Positions 54,446-63,903 of a stretch of 64,000 nucleotides of DNA are shown one piece after another (within the stretch, counting starts at the first letter, position 1; every line of letters begins with the position of its first letter). This DNA comes from Prorocentrum cordatum (Eukaryota; Sar; Dinophyceae; Prorocentrales; Prorocentraceae), in contig CAUYUJ010014263.1 of NCBI GenBank assembly GCA_963575745.1, positions 193,604-257,603 of the forward strand. Direction: 5' to 3'. The translations under genes were made by a program, and so were the position numbers. Below the pieces are notes generated by a model. The model was not told the DNA's origin, made no database searches, and saw nothing but the letters and a program-made list of their open reading frames with translations.

Positions 54446-55097
54446 GCGATTTCGAACGCGGGCACACTTTCGAGAAAACGCACAAGTCATTTTCGCGTCT
54501 ACGCTTGCCGTGCTCGAGCGCTAGGACGCACTTTAGAAAAACTTCCGAGTGTCTGGGGGAGCCCTGACAGCTGTTTCTCCCCACCACCCGCCCTGCGGGG
54601 CGGGCGGCTGCGTCGAGCCACCGGGTGGGGGGGCGCGGGGGTCCGCGTGGGGACCGTACGGGTGGCTGCGGCCACCCGCAGCACCGCCTATGCGCGCCCG
54701 GGCGCGCCCTGGCGCTTCTGCCGCGGGCGCCTGCCTGCGCCCGCCCACGCGGTCCGCGGGTGCCTGGTCGCGCCCGCCCGTGCATTGCGCGCGCGCGCCT
54801 GGCTGCGCGCGCCCGCAGGCCGCAAGTACCTGGCGGCGCCCGCGCGCGCGGGCCGCGGGTGCTCGGCCGCGCCCGCCCGCGCACGCCGCGGGCGCCATGG
54901 CGCGCCCGCCCGCGTGCATCACTGGTGGCGCCTAGCGAGGGCGTGCCCTCGCAGACCGTGCAGCCTCGTCGATCCCGAGCTCCGCGAGCCCCTTCAGCTT
55001 CGGTCGGTTCAGAGCGTCGCAGGCCCCGAGCCTCGCGCACCACGGGTGCCTGGCCGCGCGCGCCTGTGCCCCCGACCCACGCGCGCCGCGGTCTGCG
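54446..55097. other. non-coding, GCGCCCGCC-rich
   Basis: Degenerate CGCGCCCGCCCGCG words from 54700 to 54920. No gene. Confidence 0.45.
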
Positions 55098-55205
55098 GGG
55101 CTTGTGGGATAAGTGGGGGCCCGTGGGGCTTGTGCGACATGTGGGAACCGTGGGGCTTGTGCGACGTATAGGTCCCGTGGGGCTTGTGCGACCTGCGGGG
55201 CCTGT
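55098..55205. repeat. 27-bp minisatellite
   Basis: GTGGGGCTTGTGCGAC with a variable 11-base spacer, repeated about four times. Confidence 0.75.
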
Positions 55206-55406
55206 GGGGGCCATGTGGCTTGTCGGGTTTGCGGGCCCGGTGCGACCCGCGGGAAACCGTGCGATTTGCCGGCCCCGGGTCCTCGCAGACCCTTGCGCCT
55301 AGGTTGGCCCAGCGCTTTTTAGACTTGCGCCATGGCCCCCTTGGTTGTTGGAGTTCACAAAATACCTGGGCTGGCACCGAGCCAAATGGCACCCTTGTAG
55401 GAGCAT
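55206..55406. other. spacer
   Basis: Nothing recognised. Confidence 0.35.
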
Positions 55407-55767
55407 CTCGCGCTCCGCGCGAGATAAGAGCGCAACTAGTTCCAATTGGCAGGAATCGCTCGGCCGCGCGAAGGGAATGGGGGTCGCTGGCAAGTGATGC
55501 TCGCCCAAAAAATCGGCTGACGCCGAGAACAAGCTTCGCGCTCCTCGCGAGAGAGGGCAGCGGATTGCACGTCGCCACAAACGTTCGGCTGCCGCCTATT
55601 CAAGGAGCCCCTGGCTGGTTGTTGGATACAGGAGAAAAAGACGCTCGGCGTGCGCCGAGACAAGCAAGCAGCTTCGTTGTTGTAGTTAGAAAAAATCGCT
55701 CGCGCTCCGCGCGAGGACGGAGGGTTGCGCATGGCAATTCGCAGCACTTCGCTCGGCCGACGCCGAG
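55407..55767. repeat. array of eight short GC palindromes
   Basis: Hairpins at 55407-55423 (CTCGCGCTCCGCGCGAG), 55458, 55513 (TCGGCTGACGCCGA), 55535-55551, 55584, 55644-55659 (CTCGGCGTGCGCCGAG), 55699-55715 (same as the first) and 55752-55767 (CTCGGCCGACGCCGAG). Two stem types alternate, GCGCTCCGCGC and CGGCxxxxGCCG. Spacing is 49-60 bases with one of 22. The spacers differ from each other. Confidence 0.75.
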
Positions 55768-57024
55768 AGAAATGGAGTCGCGTGTTGCGCGCGCTACCCC
55801 GCGAGGTGAGCAAATGTGCGCGGCGGCGCGAATGGCGACAGCGCCTTTTGCTGAGCAACCGCGACGTGGACGGTGAAGACCTTCGGTCGCTGCGTGGCTC
55901 GCGATTGGGGCCTGCTCCATGCTGGCCATGCGCGAGCGCTCTTGTTGGGGTCAGGCCCAGGCCTAGTGCATTCCAGCCAAGCCATGCCTTGTATCGTCCT
56001 CGTAGTATGGCTTCCAAACCCAACTCTGATATACTGCTTGTGGTCAACCAGGGCACATAGGCGTCAGGCAAGCTCATTGCACGGTATTGTTGCGCGCCCC
56101 CACAAGCCCGCTCGGTTGCGAGTGGCGTTTCTGGAAAAATGACGCGCGCAAGCGTTGCACCAGCCCGTTCCTTTGTTGGCCAGCTGGGCGGCGCTGACAG
56201 GCGCCGCCAGGTCTTGCAACCTGCGTAGTTTGTGAGCGTGCGCTGCGTTCGCGCGTGGCCGAGGAATCGTTCTCCCAGGATATCCGGTCTGACTTGGGGG
56301 AGGGGGGGGATGTGCATGTGCGTAGCGTTCGCTTTCACGCAGTATGCATTTGCATTGCATGTTGGTATCTTGCAGCGGGGGCATGCGTGCGTTCTGGGTT
56401 TGATGGCATGCCTGCATCTAGTCCTTACATGTCGGAGTTTCGCTTGCGTCGCAGCATGTGGTCTTGTACAAGTATAGCTGCTCGTGTCGCTAGGGGGCTC
56501 GGGCCGCGCAGATGTCCGATGCGCCCAAGACGTCTCCAAAGACGGCCGATATGACCTCAGGCGGCTCCAGGGGTCGCCTCAAGTCGCCCCGACGACGCGC
56601 CAGCGCGATTCCGATCGCGCCCTAGGTGCCCCGATGCGCCCGGGAGCATGGGCAACGCATGGGAAGCAACATCAATGTGAAAAGCGATGGGGGGGGTCGG
56701 TGTACGAGTTAGCGCACGAACGACGCATGGAAATTCGCGCGCCTATTGCCGCGCGTGCGCAGTCCCGAAGTTCCCTGGCACGCCGTTATGGGAGTGCGCT
56801 GGCTTTGAACGTAAGCCCGCTACCTCAGTCGTCCATTCATCGGATATTGGCGGTTTGCGATTTGCGAATGTCCTCTGATATAATGAGTGGTAGCTGGGCC
56901 GAGATGCAAATCAATTGCGGCAAACGCTGCGTGCGGCAGGCCGTGGAAGCGAAATGCAAGATTGCTCGTGAGCCAGCCCCTAAACTACCCCCCCCAATAG
57001 CGCAGACCCCCAAGACAAAGCCAA
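55768..57024. other. non-coding, about 1.25 kb
   Basis: Mixed GC-rich DNA. No gene recognised; frames up to 200 residues overlap on both strands. Confidence 0.4.
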
Positions 57025-57570
57025 GGAATGATTCCGACGCGCGCGCGCGGCCGACGGGCGCGAGTGACCCGCGCGGCGCCATTTGACGGGGATCGCGCCC
57101 CCCCAATTCCGCCCCCCCCCCCCCCAGCGCGCGCAAGGGCGCCCGCGCGATTTCGCCGCGCGACCGCAGTGGCCAGTTGTTCGCATGCCCTTGAAATTGA
57201 GAACGGCCGAATTCGCAAGAGCGCGCGCGCAGACATTATTTGCCGAGCCAAGGCTCAACGCATACGCAATGGTTCCCAATATTTCTTGGGCGCCCGATTT
57301 TGAATTCGCGTTGAAACCGAAGTTTACTCGAAGGATTCTGGCGTACTCGCGCGACAGACCGCGCGCGCGGACTTTTCTGCGCACGGGTTCTTTTGGCTCC
57401 TGGAAACGCATGAATTAGATGAACGCGTGCGCGCGCATAGCTTTAATTGACGAGATTTAGGCGGGGCTCGAAACTGGCCGGGCTGGGGCGACCGAGCGAC
57501 GGGGCGGCACCAAATGTAAATGGCAATGCGCGGGGACGGCCGGATAATCCCAGGGGGGCGGGTCCGATTT
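57025..57570. repeat. dispersed GC-rich repeat family, 3' part
   Basis: Starts at TTCCGACGCGCGCGCGGCCG and contains GGGGATCGCGCCCCCC, a C run and the tail with GGATAATCCCAGGGG near 57545. Confidence 0.6.
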
Positions 57571-57595
57571 TCATAAGAAGGAGAACCGATGTTGC

Positions 57596-57830
57596 ACAGC
57601 GCGTGCATGTGGCGCATGTAATTTACGTGGTGCAGTCTATGTGGTGCAACGTGTTGTTCTCTGCGTTATGCAATACATGCGGTGCCCTCCTTTGTGGCGC
57701 ACTGCGATTTGGCGTAGTACTTATGTGTGGTGCAAGTAAACAGGATGCAATCCATGCAGTGTAATCTACGTGGTGCACCTTACACAGTGCCGTCTGCGCG
57801 GCGCAACTTAAGCGGCGCATTTGATTTTGC
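57596..57830. repeat. degenerate ~18-20 bp GTGGTGCA repeat
   Basis: (A/T)(T/C)GTGGTGCA-like words recur about ten times, e.g. TACGTGGTGCAGTCTATG and TATGTGGTGCAACGTG. Confidence 0.55.
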
Positions 57831-57839
57831 GCAGACGAG

Positions 57840-58440
57840 TTGGACAGTCTCATGCTCTTGCGAACATCCCACCCACCCACCCGCGGCTTAGTTTGCAAAA
57901 CCGTTGCGGCGGCGATTGCGACGAGTGCTTGGCGTTGGCTGGTGCATCTTTGCGGCCGCGCAAGCCCGCGCATGCTCGCGCGCGCAGCGGCCACCTATTT
58001 TGGCGCCGCCGACTCAGTCGCAGTGGCGCTTGCCGCTGGGCGCTTGCCAGCGGGCGCCCCAGTGCGAGTCGGTGACTTGGGCTGCGCGGCATCGCGGCGA
58101 CGCCCACACAGGCGGACGCGAATGGGAGTAGCGATGATATCGACGAGGGCGGCGGCGACGGCGGCTAGGCCATTGGCGGCGCCGACTTTGATTGCGCCCG
58201 CCGACAACGATGACGATGTCTTCGCGTCGGCGATGAAGTCTTTCGAAAGAGTTCGACGCGCGCGCGCGGCCGAAGGCGCGCGACTGGCTCGCGCTGCATC
58301 GTCAAACCACGATCGCCCCCCCCCCCCCCCAGCAGCACGCGCGCAAGGGCGTTCGAATGAGTTCGACATGCGGCGCGAGAGGCCCGGTTGGCAGAACTTG
58401 ATGAGCATGTTGAAAAACTCTCGAGCACCCCCAAGGGTCC
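57840..58440. repeat. dispersed GC-rich repeat family, copy 6
   Basis: Head CCACCCACCCACCCGCGGCT, central GCGGCTAGGCCATTGGCGGC, then GATCGCCCCCCCCC and AAGGGCGTTCGAATGAGTTC. Confidence 0.7.
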
Positions 58441-58689
58441 GCAGGGCCGCGAGCGCAGGCTGATTTGAAACCTGGCGTTGCTAAATCATGCCTTGTCACG
58501 TTATCGGCACACTCGTCCTCGAAATCGCGGCGGACATCTGAGTTTCGGAAGATTCCGGCACGCTTGTGCGACGACGCGCGCGCGTGTTGCCCTTTTGTTC
58601 CCAACCCTCCCTGGTTGGGTATTCTTTTTGGATAGAGCAGCGTGGTCTCCACTCCTTCCTCCTCCCCCCTTCCTCCCTGCCTCTTCCTG
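58441..58689. other. spacer, tail of copy 6
   Basis: Parallels 48560-48740: GCGCGCGTGTTGCCC, then pyrimidine-rich DNA before satellite units. Confidence 0.45.
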
Positions 58690-58830
58690 TCTTGCCTGCG
58701 GGGGGCTGCGATCTGTGAAACCGTCGCCATTTTCGAGGCCTGCTGGGGGGCCCAGCACAGTGAGAGCGACGCGCGGAGTCAAAGTAGACCTCGCCATCCC
58801 TGGGGGGGTGCGATCTGCGAAACTCTCGTG
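58690..58830. repeat. 92-bp satellite, two diverged units
   Basis: GGCTGCGATCTGTGAAACCG followed by TCGCCATTTTCG, then GTGCGATCTGCGAAACTCTC, comparable to the array at 48.7-49.5 kb. Confidence 0.6.
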
Positions 58831-58865
58831 GGAATGTCGCTAGAGCCTTTGTAGCCAAAAAACGC

Positions 58866-58943
58866 GCCACGAGGGGGTGCCCTAAAATGCCAGAAGCCCT
58901 CTTGGCCGAGGCCCGTTTTGAGCCCTTTTTACCCCCTCGTGGC
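58866..58943. repeat. 78-bp segment with 13-bp perfect inverted ends
   Basis: GCCACGAGGGGGT (58866-58878) and ACCCCCTCGTGGC (58931-58943). The stem resembles that at 14500 (CCCACGAGGGCC). Confidence 0.6.
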
Positions 58944-59454
58944 ATGCCTCCGTCGCCACCGCTTCCTTGAAATCATGGGTCAGTTCGAAGCAAAACATGA
59001 TTTTGTCGGTGTCAGTTCGAAGCAACACATGATTTTGCACGAATAGAAAACATTTGTTGTAGAAGACGGAAGGGTTAAAACAAACGTTCGTTCGGTCAAT
59101 ATTGTTTGGTTTCAACAGGTCGCTGTCATAAAAACAATATTTCTGTAGCAGATTTGCGAAGCAAAGCAAAGCACCTTGCGATCAAACAGTATGTTCTGTA
59201 GCAAACAAGCCCAATCGAAGCCAACATTCGGTCGAGCCGAGGGGATTCTCAGAAGCGTTTGGAGGGGATTCTCAGAAGCGTTTGGGGAGCGCGGGCGCCT
59301 CCATCAAAACCGAACTTTGCGAACTTTGCCCCCTGCCCCCCAGCGCGCCCTGCGCGTCCTGACCAGAATTTCGCTGCCAATCTAGCCGCGCCGAAAACCA
59401 TGGAAGCTAATTACAGTCCCCTCAAGCCTCCAAGGCCCTTGAACTCTGCACCCC
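58944..59454. other. upstream region of the last gene, with two small tandem duplications
   Basis: TCAGTTCGAAGCAA(A/C)ACATGA repeats at 58980 and 59012 (period 32). GGGGATTCTCAGAAGCGTTT repeats at 59240 and 59263 (period 23). No gene. Confidence 0.55.
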
Positions 59455-59475
59455 CCTAGCCGTTTTTGGCTCAGG
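59455..59475 (+). other. second spliced-leader (DinoSL) relic
   Basis: CCTAGCCGTTTTTGGCTCAG plus G. Against the DinoSL consensus: 18 matches, two substitutions (both A to G), one deletion, one inserted T. It lies 13 bases before the ATG at 59489. Confidence 0.5.
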
Positions 59476-59488
59476 CGCTCTCGCGCCC

Positions 59489-59755
59489 ATGTCAGCATTC
59501 CGACTGCACACGATCTCGACATTACTATCAGGGAGTTGCCAATTTGATGTTTCTGGTGACTTGGCGTTTTCTGAATCTGTCGCTCAAGACGTTCTTCGGA
59601 AACTCGGCGTCGCGAGATTATGGCAACAGCGGCCCCGGGACTGTTATTGTGCATCTGGGCTCGTGCGAGTATCGGATATGGTTGGGCTGCTCGAGTGTGC
59701 TTCTCTGATTACCAGGGCGCAGTGGCAATGCATTGCGCCTGCGGTCGAGGACTGA
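59489..59755 (+). CDS. putative first exon of the last gene (88 aa frame)
   Basis: The ATG just after the leader relic opens MSAFRLHTISTLLSGSCQFD and continues with a balanced, protein-like sequence (DLAFSESVAQDVLRKLG, ARLWQQRPRDCYCASGLVRV) to a stop at 59753-59755. No domain recognised. It could be a complete small protein or the N-terminal exon of the gene whose conserved part begins near 60408; same strand and 650 bases apart. Confidence 0.45.
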   Translation: MSAFRLHTISTLLSGSCQFDVSGDLAFSESVAQDVLRKLGVARLWQQRPRDCYCASGLVRVSDMVGLLECASLITRAQWQCIAPAVED

Positions 59756-60407
59756 TGGGATATTTCTGAAACCATTTCCCTACCCCTGGGCCGCCTTGAG
59801 ACAACGAGCGCCCTCTCCATCCCTCCATCCCATATCGTTCATCAATGCCCTCAGCCCCCTCATCGCTCCTCCTCCTCACCTTTCTTCTCCCTCCTCCTCC
59901 TCCTCTTCTTCCTCCCCCTCCTCCTCAGTCCTCCTCCTTCCTCCTCCTTTTTGTGATGCCATTTTAGTTGTTGTAGCCTTGCAGGAGACGGTGCGTCGCA
60001 GACCAGCTGGGCACGCTCTGGTTGCTGGTCGTTCTTCAGTCACGGCAACATCAGCTTCATCATCGTCGTTGGCGCTGGCGCCAGCGGCGAAACGGCAGAA
60101 ATGCCATGGGCGACCTGAGGCATACAGCGGCCTTTCGGAGGAATGCCTGGTTCAACCAAGTCGCTGTAGCGAACCCGTCAGACCCCTGCTGCACGGAAGA
60201 GGTGTCAGGAGATGCGCGGGAAGCAACCGAGACTACGAAAAGGAACCGAAGCAGAATGATGAGGGAATGATGGGATGATGGGGGGCAGTGAGGGGTGAGG
60301 GGATGAAGCTGATGCAGCTATGTGGCATGCGCTTTTCCACCCACCATTGTGGATCAGCGGAGATCGTTGTGCACCGCGATCATGGGATGCAAGAGCTGGT
60401 AAATTAA
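59756..60407 (+). other. probable intron(s) with CCT tract, possible small exon
   Basis: CTCCTC-rich at 59865-59950, then a strong acceptor (TTGTTGTAGCCTTGCAG, ending 59982). The following frame (ALVAGRSSVTATSASSSSLA ... KRQK) may be an exon to about 60250, but two frames compete. Confidence 0.35.
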
Positions 60408-61247
60408 AACGTCGCTCTCAAAAAGGAGGTTGCCAGACTCACAAAGGAAAACGCTTCGTTGACACAACAGTTGGTCGAAAAAGATGAGGATGCATCGCCA
60501 AATGCCGACTTGCAGATGCAACGCGTTGGACATGGCCAGCGCCGTAGTCACTTCAGTATACAAGGTTCCATGGCCATCGCGATCCGCAAAATGATGACGA
60601 ATTGTGCTGCTAAAGATTTCGGATGCTGTGTTCTTGAGTCGGTCGGCCATCAAACTGTCACCACATACGAGCTTGAATTCGCAGCAGCATCGGCGGTTGT
60701 GTCCCGGGCGTTTCATCGAGAGATGGTTGAAGCAAGCCCGAACCTCATGATCACGTCAATTACATCGGATGCGACGAATACCTCGATATGGCAGGGCGCA
60801 AAATTATTAAACACCCGCATTACATCGGCTTGGATTCCATCAACTTCCAACGTCAGATCTCGCCGAGGCTTCTGCGACGAAGCGCATCACAGGACTCAAT
60901 TTCCAGATGCCCAGAGGGTTGCCGACGGAACGTTCAGAGGTACCCACGCCATGTTGCGAAAGCAAATGGCCAGCGTTGGATGTCCACTGTGGCCTGGAGA
61001 TCTTCAACCACCTGGTGACTACGCCGACGGCGCGCCCTTGCACGAATACCTCTCTACGCAGGCAGAGCGGGCCGAGGCAGATGGCACAGTCAGCGTTAAG
61101 CTTAGATTTACAGTTTCAGACGGCGGGTCCGACCAGATGAAGCACAGACGCACTGTGAAGTCGCTCACCAGGTTTCGACTACATGAGATCGACGTGGACA
61201 GCAGTTGCTTTTTGCATTCGTCTCAGCTTGGTTATCGATCTGGCCTA
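60408..61247 (+). CDS. dinoflagellate expanded-family protein, exon with coiled coil
   Basis: The frame is open from 60408 and begins with a coiled coil (LKKEVARLTKENASLTQQLV); the usable start is probably an acceptor near 60425. The rest is globular and ends SDGGSDQMKHRRT ... DVDSSCFLHSSQLGYRSGL. The D-x-x-CFLH(S)-x-Q-L segment corresponds to a D...C(L/M)xH motif I recall from an unnamed, expanded dinoflagellate protein family; the resemblance to hAT transposases is only a guess. A GT donor at 61248 and AG at 61403-61404 (preceded by about 16 C) join this frame to the next exon in phase 0; the intron is 157 bases. Confidence 0.55.
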
Positions 61248-61404
61248 GTACTGGTTCTTATTGGCAATCGAACGTAATGCCCGAGTCCCAGACGGACTCG
61301 ATCCAAAAACAGTTTAAGACGCGTAGGTTTCCTGGTTGCCCGGGCCCCCAACAACGCAGACTCATATGACAGAAGGATCTTGGTTCGCCCCCCCCCCCCC
61401 CCAG

Positions 61405-62004
61405 GTTGACCAGTGGATATTCCGACACAAGCTTGCTCGGTGGAGGTACTTCTCGTCGGTTGCCAAAATTCGTGCATACCTGGAGGGACAACGCCAGGGC
61501 CGTGTACAACCGTTGGGCAGCCATCGACGTTGAGCATGCTGCTGCCCATGGGAAGCGCCTGCCCCCGATATACAACGCTGGACGCTGGGGACAAGTCTCA
61601 GCGTGTGAGGCCCGCATACTCGGGAGCAATGGGAGCGGCATTCTTGCAAGAGTTGTGTCAGACGTTCTTAAGGGTAGGGGATCTGAGATTATACCATTGG
61701 AAGATAAAGAAGATGCATTACCTGTACATGTGGATGACCCCAGATCAGAGGAAACGAAAACACACTCAATCAAAATGGGCAGATGGAGGACCGACACGCT
61801 GGAATGTGTTGAAAGTTTGCTATGGTGGCACGTGGTGGACATTGTTGAGGCGCCCCGTCGCCCCCTGGACCATCTGCTGCACTACATCCAAAAATCGGTT
61901 CCTGAACAATTGCTTCCAGCGAACGGGAGTCGACTGTCCAGTTTGGTGCGCGGCGGCGCCAGTACCATCTACAAGCAGTTCACGAGCCTGCTTCAGAACG
62001 CAAG
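61405..62004 (+). CDS. same gene, next exon, one frame break
   Basis: Opens VDQWIFRHKLARWRYFSSVA in phase with the preceding exon. The conserved sequence then continues one frame over: VHTWRDNARAVYNRWAAIDV, IYNAGRWGQVSACEA (RWG-x-x-x-x-E, a family landmark), IKMGRWRTDTLECVES and WWHVVDIVEAPRRPLDHLL. The break is a one-base indel in or near CCAAAATTCG at about 61460-61475, beside an A run, so sequencing error and true mutation are both possible. A GC donor (CAAG/GCGTCT at 62005) joins in phase to an AG at 62386-62387. Confidence 0.55.
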
Positions 62005-62387
62005 GCGTCTTCCTTCCTTCCACTCCTCCTCCGCCCCCCCTCCTCTCCACCCCCCTCCTCCTCCTCCTCCTTCTCCTCCTCCTCGCCCTCCTCATCCTCC
62101 TCCAGCTTCCTCCTCGCTCTTCCCTCGCTGCTCCCCTCCTTCCCTCCTCGCTACCTGCCCTCCTCCTCCTCCTCCTCCTCTCCTCCTCCTCCTCATCATC
62201 CTCCTCACTCCCTGCCGGCCTGCCGCTGCAATTGTTGTGCTTGCTCAACTTCTCAACTTGCTCTGCTTATGTTCTTGTCCCTGCTCTTGCTCCTCTCCTT
62301 TTCCTCCTTCCCTCCTTCCCTCCTCCACTCCCTCCCTCGCCCTCGCTCCCCCTCCTCCTCCTCCTCTTCTTTCTCCCCCCCTCTTAG
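62005..62387 (+). other. CCT-filled intron, GC-AG
   Basis: 383 bases, almost entirely CTCCTC/CCTCCC, with a normal CCCCCTCTTAG acceptor. Confidence 0.5.
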
Positions 62388-62521
62388 GTGGCTGGGGGGC
62401 AAGGCGACTTTGGAGCTGCCATCGGCCCGGATGTTGGAACTGCGCGTCTTGAGTATCCTGCGCCACGCTGCCAGCTTCTACCGCCGCGTAATGGCTCCCG
62501 TGGACACGCCGCGGGGGATTG
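62388..62521 (+). CDS. same gene, short exon
   Basis: Frame: WLGGKATLELPSARMLELRV, LSILRHAASFYRRVMAPVD. The helical, R-rich sequence precedes the PLKL block of the next exon as expected from gene order. The right end is not fixed; several GC or GT donors fit between 62480 and 62530. Confidence 0.45.
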
Positions 62522-63025
62522 CAAAGAAGGGATGAGGAGTCCCGGGGAGGAGGAAGGAGGAAAAAACAATGATGAGGAGGGGAGGAGGAGGGCATGAGGA
62601 GGAGGAGGAGCAGGAGGAGGGGAGGAGAGGGGATAAGGAAAGAAGGAGAAGGAGGAGGAAGAAGAAGGACAATATGTAGGTCCAGGTGAATACTCTAGGA
62701 TCTGAGGGTCCGAGGCCGAGGATTCCCGAGGATCAACCGAAAGTCACCCCCCCCCCTCTGCTGGAGCTATCGGCCTCATTTGTATATCTGCGCGAACGCG
62801 TGGAATTTTCGTTGGGGTGCCCCGAAACCTGTAAAAGCTCCTTCCCTCCTTTCCCTCCTTCCTTACGCTCCTCCTCCTCCACTCCTCCTCCTCCTCTCCT
62901 GTTCCTCCTCCTCCTCCTGCTCCTGCTCCTCCTCCTGATCCTCTCCTGCTCCTCTCCTCCTCCATTCCTCCTCCTCCTCCCCCCCCCTCCTCCTCCTCCT
63001 GCTCTGATGATTTTGGATCCGCAAG
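62522..63025 (+). other. GGA then CCT-filled intron
   Basis: GGAGGA-rich to about 62670, then mixed, then CTCCTC-rich from 62860 to 63000, so the intron could fold on itself. Acceptor GATCCGCAAG. Confidence 0.5.
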
Positions 63026-63903
63026 GTTCCCGTTGAAGCTGTGCTGGGTTGCTGCGAAGGACCCAGATCAACCGTGCGATGATCGACAGAGAGTGGCGAG
63101 AGAATTGCTCGACGCAGACAATAGGACATTAGATGTTGCCACGCTCAAGATTAAGCTGTTGCGCATCAGGGACCTCCAGCTTGCAGCCGACACGAAGACT
63201 TTGAACGGCAGCGGCAATGGCCTTCTCTTCAGCATTTGCATGTCCTTCCGGATCTACTTGATGCCCGATGTTGAAATCAGTGAGGGTGGAACAGTTTTGC
63301 AAAAATTCAGTGTGCCAGGAGTCCGAACATTGGGCTTCCTCTTTTATCTGCCAGGTGCAACACGAAAAAGATGCTGTCACTTGGAGCCCGCGGTGCCCCC
63401 GCAAGATGGGCCATGGTGCGTCCTGCAGCGCAAGCATTGCTCCTTGATGTTGTTTCACACTTTAGTGGTGCAGCTGCTATCTTGGCCGAGGGCGAACGGT
63501 GGGCTCCAGCACCAGCCGCCAACTATCTACCAGATAAGCCAGACAAGAGCATCAGCCCTGAACAGTGGAGCTCAGTGAAATTGAAGTGGGTTGCACTCTA
63601 CTCATCAATGATTAGCAAGCTGTGCCCAATTGAGTCAGTCACGGAAGGTTTTTTAATCAGCACACCAGGGATTGCTGCTGGGGACGAGGTGTGGTTGGCC
63701 CCAGAGAAGCTCCGCGCCCATAGGACATTTGTGCGAAGCTTGGTTTGGAACCAGAGTGCTCTTGCACAGACGCCTGCAGGCGGATTCGAGGCTGCCCCTG
63801 GTGCTGTTGAACAAGATAATTTGTATCTGAAAATAGTGCAGGCCCCTGCAGTGGCTTGTGCATCTTCAATGGGCGTTCTAGGTCGCCCGGGGGGATATTG
63901 AAT
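63026..63903 (+). CDS. same gene, last exon, one frame break
   Basis: FPLKLCWVAAKDPDQPCDDR, QRVARELLDADNRTLDVATL, then FRIYLMPDVEISEGG in one frame. The family continues in another frame with AKIQCARSPNIGLPLLSARC and NTKKMLSLGARGAPARWAM (a P-x-I-x-LPLLSAR landmark), so an indel lies near GTTTTGCAAAAATTC, about 63293-63310. It ends with polar sequence at a stop at 63901-63903. Both breaks in this gene sit next to short homopolymers. Confidence 0.55.

Noticed and set aside
53487-55214. 575-residue minus frame and overlapping 403-residue plus frame
   Set aside because: Both strands are open over the same very GC-rich bases, composition is Arg/Ala/Pro/Gly only, and short internal direct repeats account for the peptide repeats.
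55373-55396. Minus-strand spliced-leader-like sequence
   Set aside because: GCCATTTGGCTC matches but the 5' end does not and no ORF follows.
55407-55767. Hairpin array as CRISPR
   Set aside because: Repeats are 14-17 bases of two types, spacing is irregular and there are no cas genes.
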